DNA of 61,732 bases from Comamonas sp. GTDB taxonomy: Bacteria; Pseudomonadota; Gammaproteobacteria; Burkholderiales; Burkholderiaceae_C. Location of the stretch: contig NZ_SPEY01000044.1 of the NCBI RefSeq assembly GCF_009360615.1, positions 1-61,732 on the forward strand, in the 5' to 3' direction. The translations under genes and the position numbers were made by a program. This document shows, one piece after another, positions 1 through 9,168 of the stretch (its first letter is position 1; each line of letters begins with the position of its first letter). Below the pieces are notes generated by a model. That model was not told the DNA's origin. It searched no databases and saw only the letters and a program-made list of their open reading frames with translations.

Positions 1-364
1 AGAGACGCCACAGAACCTGGATGCCCCAGCCGATGCAGCCGACCAGCCAGACAATGGTGACCACTTGCAGTGCAAGGCGCAGGCCCACGGGCTTGACATA
101 GTCCATCCAGATGTCACGCACGCCGATCCAGGCGTGCCAGCCCAGAGCCACGAAGAGGGCCAGGGTCAGGAACTTCATCCACTGGGGGGCGAAAATGCCA
201 GCCCATTGCTCGTAGCCCACGGGGCCGCCGACCGTCAGAAAGCGCACCAGCAGCACAACGGTGTACAGCGCCATCAGGACGGCGGTGGAGCGTTGAGCCA
301 GAAAGTCGCGGGTGCCATAGTGCGCACCGACCACGGTACGCTTGGAGCCGTAATTCACGGACAT
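1..364 (-). CDS. sdhD: Succinate dehydrogenase membrane anchor subunit SdhD (3' end cut by window edge)
   Basis: Reading leftward from an ATG at 364 gives a continuous frame of 121 codons that runs off the left edge without a stop. The protein has three hydrophobic helices. The first follows a TRDFLAQRST-type stretch, and WHAWIGVRDIWMDYVKP lies between the second and third, as in the SdhD haem-b and quinone-binding anchor. Family members are about 115-125 residues, so only the last few codons should be missing. It lies 41 bp downstream of sdhC on the same strand, the usual sdhCD order, and sdhAB would be expected just left of the window. Role: anchors the flavoprotein and iron-sulphur subunits of complex II to the inner membrane and helps form the quinone site. 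Confidence 0.93.
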   Translation of the reverse strand, partial: MSVNYGSKRTVVGAHYGTRDFLAQRSTAVLMALYTVVLLVRFLTVGGPVGYEQWAGIFAPQWMKFLTLALFVALGWHAWIGVRDIWMDYVKPVGLRLALQVVTIVWLVGCIGWGIQVLWRL

Positions 365-405
365 GGTTGTTTCCTTATCGTGAGGTGTTGTTGACTGGGC
401 GCTGA

Positions 406-831
406 TCAGTACAGACCGAACAGCTTGGCGCCCAGCACCACGGTCAGGGCAACGCTGATGCACAGCACGACTGCGGCGGTGGACTTGCCGGTCTGCTTGT
501 TCACGGCGTGGTGGTTCACGTCCATCACCAGGTGGCGGACACCTGCGCAGAAGTGGTGCAGATAGGCCCAGATCAGTGCCAGGCAGACGAGCTTGGCCAA
601 CCAGCCAAAGGGACCTGCGAATACCGAAGTGAAGGCATCAAACGAAATTTCCGACGAGATCGAGTGGTCGAACATCCAGATGATGAACGGCAGCAGGATC
701 GCCATCAGCAGGCCGCTGATGCGGTGCAGGATGGACACAATGCCTGCCAGGGGCAGGCGATAGGTCGGTAGGTCCGAGAAGAAGTTGATATTGCGGAACT
801 CTGGCCGCTGTTTTGCTTTTTGCTCTGTCAT
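406..831 (-). CDS. sdhC: Succinate dehydrogenase cytochrome b556 subunit SdhC
   Basis: A 141-residue membrane protein with three predicted transmembrane helices. The N-terminal half has the conserved LHRISG stretch (His36), and the HHFCAGVRHLVMD motif around residues 92-104 contains the haem-ligand histidine region of SdhC. I chose the ATG at 831, giving an MTEQKAKQRPEF start typical of betaproteobacterial SdhC; a longer frame to 888 adds 19 residues with no family resemblance. It is first in the sdhCD(AB) operon. It passes electrons from the SdhB clusters to ubiquinone. A GntR-type regulator gene lies 147 bp upstream on the same strand. Confidence 0.95.
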   Translation of the reverse strand: MTEQKAKQRPEFRNINFFSDLPTYRLPLAGIVSILHRISGLLMAILLPFIIWMFDHSISSEISFDAFTSVFAGPFGWLAKLVCLALIWAYLHHFCAGVRHLVMDVNHHAVNKQTGKSTAAVVLCISVALTVVLGAKLFGLY

Positions 832-977
832 GGCAGGGTACTTTCGTGGATGTAACTGCGTTGTAATCGCTAGTGCGAAGCGACACAAAATTCTATTGCA
901 ATGCAGCAGAATCCGTTAGCCGAATTTGCATAGCAGAGGATTGGGCTGCGATGCAATCAACGCTTCTACGGGGGGAT

Positions 978-1769
978 TCAGTTCAGTGCATTGCGGTAAT
1001 GATGGGTGTCGGTGCGGTACAGGCCGCGTCGTAACTCCATGGGAACATCGTTGTATGTGTAAGCAGTCCGCTCCACGCTGAGCAGCGGCGTGGTGCTGGG
1101 AATGCTCAGCAACTGGGCCTGCTCGGCATCCGGCAGAACGGCGCGGATCTTCTCGTCGGCCCGCACCATGCGCACGCCATAGTCCAGCTCGAACATGGCA
1201 TAGGTGGGGCCCTGGTAGTTGGACATCTGCTCGGCCGTCAGCCCCTTGAAGGCGTTGCCAGGCAGCCAGATGTCCTCCAAAATGGTCGGGATTGCCGAAA
1301 ATGACAGGGTGCGGCGCACATGCATCACGGCGTCTCCGGTGCGCAGGGCCAGGGCGCGGGCCACTTCGGCGGGCGCGCGCAGGCGGCGGCACTCCAGGAT
1401 GTGGCGCTCTGCGCGGCCTTCGCCCTGCAGGTCGCCGGCATCGGGGCGCAGATTCAGGAAGCGGTACTGCACCTGTTGCGCCGCGTGGGTGGCCACAAAC
1501 GTGCCCTTGCCCTGGCGGCGCATGACCAGATTTTCGGCGGCCAGCTCGTCGATGGCCTTGCGCACCGTGCCCTGGCTGACCTTGAAGCGGGCTGCCAGCT
1601 CCATTTCACTGGGAATCAGTTCCCCGGGGCGCCATTCGCCAGCTTCCAGGCTTTGCAGGATCAGACCCTTGATCTGCTGGTACAGCGGGCTGAAGGCCGG
1701 GGTGGAGACGCCGGCGCCACCGCTATGGCTGGCGTTGTTGTCCGGGGCTGTGTTGTGAGGGCTCGGCAT
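978..1769 (-). CDS. GntR-family (HutC/UTRA subfamily) transcriptional regulator next to sdh and mdh
   Basis: Starting at 1769 the protein is 263 residues. A GntR winged helix-turn-helix occupies about residues 29-95 (SPLYQQIKG, then an S-E-M-E-L-A-ARF and S-Q-G-T-V-R-KAI recognition region), followed by a UTRA effector-binding domain to the C terminus with the LSVERTAYTYND strand and a terminal RTDTHHYRN. An alternative start at 1850 would add 27 residues and overlap the palindrome at 1852-1863. The gene lies between sdhC and the divergent mdh, so control of TCA-cycle genes is a reasonable inference from position. The effector is unknown; UTRA domains bind small acids, sugars or amino-acid derivatives. 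Confidence 0.88.
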   Translation of the reverse strand: MPSPHNTAPDNNASHSGGAGVSTPAFSPLYQQIKGLILQSLEAGEWRPGELIPSEMELAARFKVSQGTVRKAIDELAAENLVMRRQGKGTFVATHAAQQVQYRFLNLRPDAGDLQGEGRAERHILECRRLRAPAEVARALALRTGDAVMHVRRTLSFSAIPTILEDIWLPGNAFKGLTAEQMSNYQGPTYAMFELDYGVRMVRADEKIRAVLPDAEQAQLLSIPSTTPLLSVERTAYTYNDVPMELRRGLYRTDTHHYRNALN

Positions 1770-1851
1770 AGTTGGTTTTGAAGGTATCGCCTCCGCGATG
1801 CGATGCACAAAAAACAGTCGATTCGACTCGGGTCTCTGGGTGGAGATCATA

Positions 1852-1871
1852 TCTTATATAAGACATAAGAC
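1852..1871. promoter_or_regulatory. Candidate GntR operator: perfect 12-bp palindrome plus tandem ATAAGAC repeat
   Basis: TCTTATATAAGA at 1852-1863 is a perfect palindrome. Its right half merges into a tandem direct repeat, ATAAGAC at 1858-1864 and again at 1865-1871. The site lies just before the GntR gene and immediately upstream of the putative mdh -35 box, where it could control both divergent genes. Palindromes with central TATA are common for UTRA-type GntR regulators; the link to this regulator is inference. Confidence 0.5.
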
Positions 1872-1874
1872 AAA

Positions 1875-1904
1875 TTGACCGGGCTTTGATTTCGGCAGTA
1901 CACT
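1875..1904 (+). promoter_or_regulatory. Putative sigma-70 promoter of mdh
   Basis: TTGACC (1875-1880) and TACACT (1899-1904) are separated by 18 bp, about 95 bp before the mdh start. The -35 box directly adjoins the palindrome and direct repeats at 1852-1871, so a bound regulator could interfere with polymerase. Called by eye only. Confidence 0.45.
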
Positions 1905-1999
1905 TGCCGCATGTTTGCGGAGCTTGCGCTACTGGTGGTTACGCTGGTGCCGCCGGGCGCCCATAACATCCCACTTTTTTCCAATCTTGGAGTTTCACC

Positions 2000-2989
2000 A
2001 TGAGCAAGAAGCCCGTCCGTGTCGCCGTTACCGGCGCAGCTGGCCAAATCGGTTACGCCCTGTTGTTCCGCATCGCCTCCGGCGAAATGCTGGGTAAAGA
2101 TCAGCCCGTCATTCTGCAACTGCTGGAAATCCCCGACGAAAAGGCTCAAAACGCTCTGAAGGGCGTGATCATGGAGCTGGAAGACTGCGCCTTCCCCCTG
2201 CTGGCCGGCATCGAAGCCCACGCAGACCCCATGACCGCCTTCAAGGACACCGACTATGCTCTGCTGGTGGGCGCCCGTCCTCGCGGCCCCGGCATGGAAC
2301 GTGCCGACCTGCTGGCTGCCAATGCCCAGATCTTCACGGCCCAGGGCAAGGCTCTGAATGCCGTGGCTTCGCGCAACGTCAAGGTCCTGGTGGTGGGCAA
2401 CCCCGCCAACACCAACGCCTACATCGCCATGAAGTCGGCTCCCGATCTGCCTGCCAAGAACTTCACCGCCATGCTGCGCCTGGACCACAACCGCGCTGCT
2501 TCCCAGCTGGCGGCCAAGGGCGGCTTCAAGGTTGGCGACATCAAGAAGCTGACCGTGTGGGGTAACCACTCGCCCACCATGTACGCCGACTATCGCTTCG
2601 CCACCGTGGACGGCAAGTCCGTGAAGGACGCCATCAACGACCAGGAATGGAATGCCAACGTGTTCCTGCCCACCGTGGGCAAGCGCGGTGCCGCCATCAT
2701 CGCTGCCCGCGGTCTGTCCTCGGCTGCCTCGGCTGCCAACGCTGCCATCGACCACATGCGTGACTGGGCCCTGGGCTCCAACGGCGAATGGGTCACCATG
2801 GGCGTGCCCTCCAACGGCGAGTACGGCATCCCTGCCGGCATCGTGTTCGGCTTCCCCGTGACCACCACGGCCGACGGCGAATACAAGATCGTCGAAGGTC
2901 TGGAAATCGATGCCTTCTCGCAAGAATGCATCAACAAGACTCTGGCTGAGCTGCAAGGCGAGCAAGACGGCGTCAAGCACCTGCTGTAA
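2000..2989 (+). CDS. mdh: Malate dehydrogenase
   Basis: A 329-residue NAD-dependent malate dehydrogenase. It opens with the Rossmann motif [17 protein letters not shown], has the GNPANTNAY segment, the LDHNRA catalytic Asp/Arg stretch and the [11 protein letters not shown] motif carrying the active-site His. Its length fits the approximately 325-330-residue bacterial/cytosolic-type family, distinct from E. coli-type Mdh (312). Start ATG at 2000 follows a TTGGAG ribosome binding site. It converts malate to oxaloacetate. It is first in a close-packed rightward run (tam starts 14 bp after its stop) through to acnB and is divergent from the GntR gene. Confidence 0.97.
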   Translation: MSKKPVRVAVTGAAGQIGYALLFRIASGEMLGKDQPVILQLLEIPDEKAQNALKGVIMELEDCAFPLLAGIEAHADPMTAFKDTDYALLVGARPRGPGMERADLLAANAQIFTAQGKALNAVASRNVKVLVVGNPANTNAYIAMKSAPDLPAKNFTAMLRLDHNRAASQLAAKGGFKVGDIKKLTVWGNHSPTMYADYRFATVDGKSVKDAINDQEWNANVFLPTVGKRGAAIIAARGLSSAASAANAAIDHMRDWALGSNGEWVTMGVPSNGEYGIPAGIVFGFPVTTTADGEYKIVEGLEIDAFSQECINKTLAELQGEQDGVKHLL

Positions 2990-3003
2990 TCAGCGCAAGA
3001 CCC

Positions 3004-3828
3004 ATGCAAGACTGGAACCCTGCGCTTTATCTGCGCTTTGCCAATGAGCGCACGCGCCCTGCGGCAGAACTGCTGGCAAGAGTACCTTCCAGCTTGCATT
3101 CTCCCGCTCGCAGCCTGCGTATCGTCGATCTGGGCTGCGGGCCGGGCAACTCCACCGAGCTTCTGGTGGAGCGTTTTCCCGGTGCCGACGTTCTTGGCGT
3201 CGACAACTCCGAAGCCATGCTGGAGACGGCGCGTCGGCAGTTGCCGCAGGCCAGGTTCGAGGCCGGCGACATTGCCTCCTGGGCACCTGCAGAAGGTGAG
3301 CCTGCGCCTGATCTGATTTATGCCAATGCCTCCATCCAGTGGGTGGGCGAGCATGAGACCCTGATTCCGCGTCTTTTTTCCTTGCTCGCGCCTGGCGGTG
3401 TGCTGGCCGTGCAGATGCCCGACAACCGGCATGAACCCTCGCACCGGAACATGCGCGAAGTTGCGCAGCTGCCCCGGTTTGTGGCGCATATCGGGGATGC
3501 GAGCAAGGTGCGTACCGAGATTTTGCCCATAGGGGTCTATTACGACCTGCTGGCCGCGCCCCAGCCGGCGGCTCCTGACCACGAGGCGGCGAGCGTGGAT
3601 GTGTGGCACACCATCTACCAGCATCCCATGGATTCGGCCGCCTCCATCGTGCAGTGGTTGCGCGGTACCGGGCTCAAGCCCTTTGTCGAAGGTCTGCCCG
3701 CCGAGCTGCAGGCCGATTTCCTCAACGAATACCAGCGCCGCATCGATGTGGCGTATCCGGAGCGAGCCGACGGCAAGCGTCTGCTGGCTTTCCCCCGACT
3801 TTTCATGGTGGCTCAGCGCAAGTCATGA
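3004..3828 (+). CDS. tam: Trans-aconitate 2-methyltransferase
   Basis: A 274-residue class I SAM-dependent methyltransferase resembling E. coli Tam throughout. It has a [18 protein letters not shown] start, motif [12 protein letters not shown] (about residues 41-51), [18 protein letters not shown], and a closing [13 protein letters not shown]. Tam esterifies trans-aconitate, a spontaneous isomerisation product of cis-aconitate that inhibits aconitase. Here it sits 14 bp after mdh, and its stop overlaps the next start (ATGA at 3825-3828), so translational coupling with the CitE-like gene is likely. Placement in the same run as acnB fits a protective role for the aconitase step. Confidence 0.93.
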   Translation: MQDWNPALYLRFANERTRPAAELLARVPSSLHSPARSLRIVDLGCGPGNSTELLVERFPGADVLGVDNSEAMLETARRQLPQARFEAGDIASWAPAEGEPAPDLIYANASIQWVGEHETLIPRLFSLLAPGGVLAVQMPDNRHEPSHRNMREVAQLPRFVAHIGDASKVRTEILPIGVYYDLLAAPQPAAPDHEAASVDVWHTIYQHPMDSAASIVQWLRGTGLKPFVEGLPAELQADFLNEYQRRIDVAYPERADGKRLLAFPRLFMVAQRKS

Positions 3829-4829
3829 CGAAAGAACTGGTTCATCCTGCCTCCGTGCTGCTCGATGCCCAGGGTGGCGCTCGGCGTCTGCCCGTCTGCG
3901 ACCATTACAGCGGCGTCGAGGCGCGCATGCGCAAAAGCCTGCAGCTGCAGGCCGAGATGATGCAGGAGTTCGGCACCTGCGTGTTCGATGTGACGCTGGA
4001 CTGCGAGGACGGCGCTCCCGTCGGGCAGGAGGCGGCGCATGCGGCGCTGGTGGTCGAGCTGGCCAACGGTGCGGCGCCGGAAGCTCGCGTGGCGGCCCGC
4101 GTGCATGCGGTGGGCCATGCGCACTTCCAGGCCGACATGGACATCATCGCCGGCGGAGCCGCAGGCCGGCTCTGCCACATCATGATACCCAAGGTGGAGT
4201 CGGTGGATGACGTCATCCAGGCCCAGGCAGCGCTGCAGCGCGCGACGGACACGTCTGTGCCCCTGCATGTCCTGATAGAGTCGCCCGCTGCCGTGCAGCA
4301 GGCCTTCGAGATTGCCGCCCACCCGGCCGTGCAGAGCATCTCCTTCGGGCTGATGGATTTCGTCTCGGCCCATGGTGGCGCCATCCCCGCCTCCGCCATG
4401 ACGGCGCAGGGCCAGTTCGAGCATCCGCTGGTCGTGCGTGCCAAGCTGGAGATCGCGGCGGCCTGCCATGCCCACGGCAAGGTGCCCTCGCACTGCGTGG
4501 TCACCGAATTCAAGAATCCTGCCGCTTTGGAGGCTTGCGCGCAAAAAGCCTCCCGGGAGCTTGGCTACACACGCATGTGGAGCATTCATCCCGACCAGAT
4601 CCGGCCGATCCTGCGTGCTTTTTCTCCTGCCGAGGACGAAGTCAGGCAGGCGGCACAAATTCTTACCTCTGCAGCGGTGCAGAATTGGGCGCCCATCAGT
4701 TTTGGTGGTGTACTACACGACCGCGCGAGCTACCGCTATTTCTGGCAGTTGCTGGAGCGCGCTCACCAGACGGGGCAGGTCCTGCCGGTTGAAGTTCAAC
4801 CCTGGTTTGCCCTGGCTCCAACCCATTGA
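3825..4829 (+). CDS. HpcH/HpaI aldolase / CitE-like CoA-ester lyase family protein
   Basis: A 334-residue TIM-barrel protein of the CitE/malyl-CoA lyase family. It shows DVTLDCEDGAP (metal/CoA region), IPKVES and VLIESPAAV strands, SFGLMDFVS, and IHPDQIRPI near the end. I chose ATG 3825, which overlaps the tam stop; a frame extending to 3603 lies inside tam and is discarded. Family enzymes cleave citryl-, malyl- or citramalyl-CoA, or hydrolyse malyl-CoA. Citrate-lyase alpha and gamma subunits are absent here, so classical citrate lyase is unlikely; the exact substrate cannot be read from sequence. Co-transcription with mdh, tam and acnB suggests C4/C6 acid metabolism. Confidence 0.88.
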   Translation: MTKELVHPASVLLDAQGGARRLPVCDHYSGVEARMRKSLQLQAEMMQEFGTCVFDVTLDCEDGAPVGQEAAHAALVVELANGAAPEARVAARVHAVGHAHFQADMDIIAGGAAGRLCHIMIPKVESVDDVIQAQAALQRATDTSVPLHVLIESPAAVQQAFEIAAHPAVQSISFGLMDFVSAHGGAIPASAMTAQGQFEHPLVVRAKLEIAAACHAHGKVPSHCVVTEFKNPAALEACAQKASRELGYTRMWSIHPDQIRPILRAFSPAEDEVRQAAQILTSAAVQNWAPISFGGVLHDRASYRYFWQLLERAHQTGQVLPVEVQPWFALAPTH

Positions 4830-4860
4830 ACTCATAACAAGTCTGCAGGAGCTAATTCCT

Positions 4861-5424
4861 ATGAAGACCCTGATCGCCACTTTGATGATTGCCGCCCCCC
4901 TGGTCGCAATCAGCCACTCCGCTGTGGCACAAACCACCCCCAAGGCCGCCGCAGCCAAGAAGGCTCCTGCTGCCAAGAAAGCCCCGGCCAGTGCCAAGAA
5001 GGGCAAGGCCGCAGCAGCCGTGGCTGCCGGCGGGGCGGGTGCTGCCGCCGTGGCCGCCGGCCCGGCTTCCGCCGCACTGGGCACGGAAGAGCTGGCCGTG
5101 GCCGAGCGTGTGCACAAGGGCCGCATTGCCTGCGAGCTGGGGGCCTTTGTGAACGTGAACGCCGACGCCGCCAACCCTGGCTATTTCATCGTGGATGGCC
5201 GCGGCTTCAAATACCACATGGCTCCCGTCAAGACGTCCACCGGCACGGTGCGTCTGGAAGACAAGGCTGCCGGTGCCGTGTGGCTGCAGATCGCCAACAA
5301 GTCGATGCTGATGAACCAGAAGGCGGGCCAGCGTCTGGCGGATGAGTGCATGAGCCCCGAGCAGCAGCAAGTGGCCGAAGCCATCCGCAAGAACCCACCT
5401 CCCAGCCTGCTGGACAGCAAATAA
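4861..5424 (+). CDS. Small secreted Ala/Lys-rich protein of unknown function in the TCA operon
   Basis: A 187-residue protein starting at ATG 4861 behind a CAGGAG site. It has a signal peptide (MKTLIATLMIAAPLVAIS, cleavage likely after AVAQ), then a low-complexity linker of about residues 27-75 made of KAAAAKK/APAAKKAP repeats and an AAAVAAGGAGAAAVAAG tract, then a folded C-terminal domain (about 80-187) containing VHKGRIACELGAFVNV, GYFIVDGRGFKYHM and a later DECMSPEQQQVAEAI. Two cysteines in the mature domain could form a disulphide. No function is recognised. The linker resembles histone-like or TolA-type spacers, which suggests the domain is displayed away from the membrane; this is inference. 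Confidence 0.85.
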   Translation: MKTLIATLMIAAPLVAISHSAVAQTTPKAAAAKKAPAAKKAPASAKKGKAAAAVAAGGAGAAAVAAGPASAALGTEELAVAERVHKGRIACELGAFVNVNADAANPGYFIVDGRGFKYHMAPVKTSTGTVRLEDKAAGAVWLQIANKSMLMNQKAGQRLADECMSPEQQQVAEAIRKNPPPSLLDSK

Positions 5425-5439
5425 GTCTGGCGAGGCTGA

Positions 5440-5468
5440 GGGCTGGCGTATCGCACATGCGCCAGCCC
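5440..5468 (+). other. Strong GC-rich hairpin in the acnB leader
   Basis: GGGCTGGCG (5440-5448) pairs perfectly with CGCCAGCCC (5460-5468) across an 11-nt loop, 53 bp before the acnB start. No T-run follows directly (a CCTTTTTC lies about 23 bp later), so it is not a clean intrinsic terminator. It may attenuate read-through from the upstream gene or stabilise an acnB-specific mRNA end. Confidence 0.5.
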
Positions 5469-5521
5469 TGTAGATCGCGCTCCACGCGCAGCCTTTTTCA
5501 AAAAACCATTGGAGAGAACCC

Positions 5522-8107
5522 ATGTTGAAAGCCTACCGTGACCATGTGGCAGAACGCGCCGCACTGGGCATCCCCCCGCTGCCTCTGGATGCCAAGCAGG
5601 TCGCCGAGCTGATCGAGCTGATCAAGAACCCACCCGCTGGCGAAGACGCGTTCCTGATGGATCTGCTGACCCATCGCGTGCCGCCCGGCGTGGATGATGC
5701 AGCCAAGGTCAAGGCTTCCTTCCTGGCTGCCGTGGCGCACGGCGACCTGAAGGTGGGTCTCATCTCCAAGGCCAAGGCCACCGAGCTGCTGGGCACCATG
5801 GTCGGTGGCTACAACGTGCATCCCCTGATCGAGCTGCTCGACGATGCCGAAGTGGCAGGCGTGGCTGCGGATGCGCTGAAGAAGACACTGCTGATGTTCG
5901 ACTTCTTCAACGACGTGGCCGACAAGGCCAAGGCCGGCAATGCCAAGGCCAAGGAAGTGATGCAAAGCTGGGCCGACGCCGAGTGGTTCACTTCGCGTCC
6001 CAAGGTCGCGGAAAAGATCACCGTCACCGTCTTCAAGGTGCCCGGCGAGACCAATACCGACGATCTGTCGCCCGCTCCCGATGCCTGGAGCCGTCCCGAC
6101 ATTCCCCTGCACTACCTGGCCATGCTCAAGAACACGCGTCCCGACGCGGCGTTCAAGCCTGAAGAAGACGGCAAGCGCGGCCCCATGCAGTTCATCGAAG
6201 ACCTGAAGAAGAAGGGTCACCTGGTAGCCTACGTCGGCGACGTGGTCGGTACCGGCTCTTCGCGCAAGTCCGCCACCAACTCCATCATCTGGGCCACGGG
6301 CGTGGACATTCCCTTTGTTCCCAACAAGCGCTTCGGTGGCGTGACGCTGGGCGGCAAGATCGCTCCCATCTTCTTCAACACGCAGGAAGATTCCGGCGCG
6401 CTGCCCATCGAGGTCGATGTCTCCAAGCTGGAGATGGGCGACGTGATCGATGTGCTGCCCTACGCCGGCAAGATCGTCAAGAACGGCGAAACCGTGGCTG
6501 ACTTCCAGCTCAAGTCCGACGTGCTGCTGGACGAAGTGCAAGCCGGTGGCCGTATCAACCTGATCATCGGCCGCTCGCTGACCGCCAAGGCTCGCGAAGC
6601 CCTGGGTCTGCCCGCATCCACCGAGTTCCGTCTGCCCCAGGCTCCCGCTGCTTCTAACGCTGGCTTCACGCTGGCCCAGAAGATGGTCGGCCGTGCCTGC
6701 GGTCTGCCCGAAGGCCAGGGCGTGCGCCCCGGTACCTATTGCGAGCCTCGCATGACCACCGTCGGTTCGCAGGACACCACCGGCCCCATGACCCGCGACG
6801 AGCTCAAGGATCTGGCCTGCCTGGGCTTCTCCGCCGATATGGTGATGCAGTCCTTCTGCCACACGGCGGCTTATCCCAAGCCCGTGGACGTGAAGACCCA
6901 TCGCGAACTGCCCGACTTCATCAGCAACCGTGGCGGCGTGGCCCTGCGTCCTGGTGATGGCGTGATCCACAGCTGGCTCAACCGCCTGCTGCTGCCCGAC
7001 ACCGTCGGCACCGGCGGTGACTCGCACACCCGTTTCCCCATCGGCATCTCCTTCCCTGCAGGCTCCGGTCTGGTGGCCTTCGGTGCCGCCACCGGCGTGA
7101 TGCCCCTGGACATGCCCGAATCGGTGCTGGTGCGCTTCAAGGGCGAAATGCAGCCAGGCGTGACCCTGCGCGATCTGGTGCATGCCATTCCGCTGTACGC
7201 CATCAAGCAAGGTCTGCTGACCGTGGCCAAGGCCGGCAAGATCAACGAGTTCTCGGGTCGCATCCTGGAAATCGAAGGTCTGCCCAATCTGAAGGTCGAG
7301 CAGGCGTTCGAGCTGTCCGACGCGTCTGCCGAGCGCTCTGCCGCCGGTTGCACGATCAAGCTGAACCCCGAGCCCATCAAGGAATACCTGACCTCGAACA
7401 TCGTTCTGATGAAGAACATGATCGCCGACGGTTATGCCGATGCCAAGACCCTGCAGCGCCGTATCGAAAAGGTCGAAGCCTGGCTGGCCAAGCCCGATCT
7501 GCTGGAAGCCGACAAGAACGCAGAGTACGCTCACGTCATCGAAATCGACATGTCCGACATCAAGGAACCCATCGTTTGCTGCCCGAACGATCCTGATGAT
7601 GCCAAGACCCTGTCTGACGTGGCCGGCGCCAAGATCGACGAAGCCTTCATCGGTTCCTGCATGACCAACATCGGTCACTTCCGCGCTGCAGCCAAGCTGC
7701 TGGGCGGCCAGCGTGACATCCCCGTCAAGCTGTGGGTGGCTCCTCCCACCAAGATGGACCAGGACGAGCTGATCAAGGAAGGTCACTACTCTGCCTTCGG
7801 TACTGCTGGTGCACGTACCGAAATGCCCGGCTGCTCGCTGTGCATGGGTAACCAGGCTCAAGTGCGTGAAGGTGCGACTGTCATCTCGACTTCCACTCGT
7901 AACTTCCCCAACCGTCTGGGCAAGAACACCAACGTGTATCTGGGCTCGGCCGAGCTGGCAGCCATTGCTTCGCGTCTGGGCTACCTGCCTTCCAAGGAAG
8001 AGTACCTGAAGGAAATGGGCGTGATCGATGCCGACAAGGCCTCCGTCTACCGCTACATGAACTTCAACGAAATCTCCGAGTACGCTGAAGTGGCCGCCAA
8101 GATCTAA
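5522..8107 (+). CDS. acnB: Aconitate hydratase B / 2-methylisocitrate dehydratase
   Basis: An 861-residue AcnB-type aconitase, matching the usual approximately 865. The N-terminal HEAT-like domain ([16 protein letters not shown] onwards) and swivel domain come first, as in AcnB and unlike AcnA. The [4Fe-4S] cysteines are visible in [11 protein letters not shown] and [10 protein letters not shown] near the C terminus, and [11 protein letters not shown] is the substrate-loop motif. The start follows a TTGGAGAG site. It isomerises citrate to isocitrate and, in many proteobacteria, hydrates 2-methyl-cis-aconitate. It is last in the mdh-tam-citE-acnB run and is followed by an intrinsic terminator. 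A second aconitase, acnA, lies at 24991-27897. Confidence 0.97.
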   Translation: MLKAYRDHVAERAALGIPPLPLDAKQVAELIELIKNPPAGEDAFLMDLLTHRVPPGVDDAAKVKASFLAAVAHGDLKVGLISKAKATELLGTMVGGYNVHPLIELLDDAEVAGVAADALKKTLLMFDFFNDVADKAKAGNAKAKEVMQSWADAEWFTSRPKVAEKITVTVFKVPGETNTDDLSPAPDAWSRPDIPLHYLAMLKNTRPDAAFKPEEDGKRGPMQFIEDLKKKGHLVAYVGDVVGTGSSRKSATNSIIWATGVDIPFVPNKRFGGVTLGGKIAPIFFNTQEDSGALPIEVDVSKLEMGDVIDVLPYAGKIVKNGETVADFQLKSDVLLDEVQAGGRINLIIGRSLTAKAREALGLPASTEFRLPQAPAASNAGFTLAQKMVGRACGLPEGQGVRPGTYCEPRMTTVGSQDTTGPMTRDELKDLACLGFSADMVMQSFCHTAAYPKPVDVKTHRELPDFISNRGGVALRPGDGVIHSWLNRLLLPDTVGTGGDSHTRFPIGISFPAGSGLVAFGAATGVMPLDMPESVLVRFKGEMQPGVTLRDLVHAIPLYAIKQGLLTVAKAGKINEFSGRILEIEGLPNLKVEQAFELSDASAERSAAGCTIKLNPEPIKEYLTSNIVLMKNMIADGYADAKTLQRRIEKVEAWLAKPDLLEADKNAEYAHVIEIDMSDIKEPIVCCPNDPDDAKTLSDVAGAKIDEAFIGSCMTNIGHFRAAAKLLGGQRDIPVKLWVAPPTKMDQDELIKEGHYSAFGTAGARTEMPGCSLCMGNQAQVREGATVISTSTRNFPNRLGKNTNVYLGSAELAAIASRLGYLPSKEEYLKEMGVIDADKASVYRYMNFNEISEYAEVAAKI

Positions 8108-8147
8108 GCGTCTAGGCGCCCATCAAGGCCCTTGTCGGCCTTGCCGC

Positions 8148-8186
8148 AAAGCCCGCAGGATGCAAGTCCGGCGGGCTTTTGCTTTT
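8148..8186 (+). terminator. Intrinsic terminator after acnB
   Basis: AAAGCCCGC (8148-8156) pairs with GCGGGCTTT (8171-8179), followed by a T-rich tail TTGCTTTT. It lies between the converging acnB and XRE-type genes and may serve both. Confidence 0.8.
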
Positions 8187-9028
8187 CAGGTCGAGCGCCG
8201 GGCCTGCAGATGTTGCAGCGCTTGCTGGGTTTGGGCATTTGCCGGGAAGAACGATTCGACAGCCAGTTCCTGCAGCGTCACGTCCACGGGCGTGCCGAAA
8301 ATGGTGATGGTGCTGATGAAGCTCAGCAGGCCCAGGTCGGTGTGCAGCTCGAAAGGTACGGCGATAGGGCTGGCGACCGGGCTGGCAGCAGCGCCATCGG
8401 CCGCGAACGGGTAGGCCGCAATCTCGTCATGAAGCGCCTGCAGCTCGCCGTCCGCAGAGGCCGATATCTGCTGCTGCAGGCGATGCAGCAGATGGGCGCG
8501 CCATTGACCGGACTGGGCCAGACGAGGCCCCAGTCCCTCGGGGTGCAGGCTCAGGCGCAGCACATTCACGGGAGGCTCCAGCAGCCAGGGCGCCACGCCA
8601 TCCAGCAGCAGCGGCACGACGGCATTGGCGGCCACCAGGTTCCAGTGTCTGTCCACGGCCAGCGCCGGGCTGGGCTCGTGGCCCTTGAGCACCAGCTCCA
8701 CGGCCTGGCGCGCGGCGGCCAGATCGGGATGGTCCAGCGGGCGGGCCTGGTACATGGGCGCAAAGCCCGCCGCCACCAGCAATGCATTGCGCTCGCGCAG
8801 CGGCACCGACAGGCGTTCGGCCAGGCGCAGCACCATCTCGCGGCTGGGCTGGGCGCGTCCTGTTTCCACATAGCTCAGGTGGCGTGTCGAGATCTCGGCC
8901 TCCAGCGCCAGCCCTTGCTGGCTCAGCCGGCGGTGCTGGCGCCAGTGGCGCAGGTGTTCGCCGAACGGCGCGCGTGCGCCGGGCGGGGTCTGGACAGCCT
9001 GAAAAGAGGAGGAAGTGCCGGAGGTCAT
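8186..9028 (-). CDS. XRE-family helix-turn-helix regulator with MmyB-like ligand domain
   Basis: Starting at ATG 9028 the protein has 280 residues. An N-terminal helix-turn-helix occupies about residues 20-75 (FGEHLRHWRQHRRLSQQGLALEAEISTRHLSYVE split over helices, then GRAQPSREMVLRLAERL). A C-terminal MmyB-like domain of about 170 residues follows, with ALAVDRHWNLVAAN, which is characteristic of this class and has PAS-like/fatty-acid-binding folds. The frame could extend to 9103, but 9028 gives the expected short leader. It is divergent from the small membrane protein at 9169, a probable regulator-target pair. Its signal is unknown. Confidence 0.88.
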   Translation of the reverse strand: MTSGTSSSFQAVQTPPGARAPFGEHLRHWRQHRRLSQQGLALEAEISTRHLSYVETGRAQPSREMVLRLAERLSVPLRERNALLVAAGFAPMYQARPLDHPDLAAARQAVELVLKGHEPSPALAVDRHWNLVAANAVVPLLLDGVAPWLLEPPVNVLRLSLHPEGLGPRLAQSGQWRAHLLHRLQQQISASADGELQALHDEIAAYPFAADGAAASPVASPIAVPFELHTDLGLLSFISTITIFGTPVDVTLQELAVESFFPANAQTQQALQHLQARRST

Positions 9029-9168
9029 GGCTGCATCGTAGTGGCGGGCCGGACAGGAGGCCATGACCTGCGAGGTTATCGACGCCTTGCGGACCGATGG
9101 CAATCATGGACCCCAGCAGCCGGCACAGGGCCGGCCGCAAGAACTTGCTCTCGGAACAGGAGTCTTCC

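Noticed and set aside
5498..7861. Leftward 787-codon frame opposite acnB
   Set aside because: Antisense shadow of acnB; composition is His/Gly-rich and matches no family.
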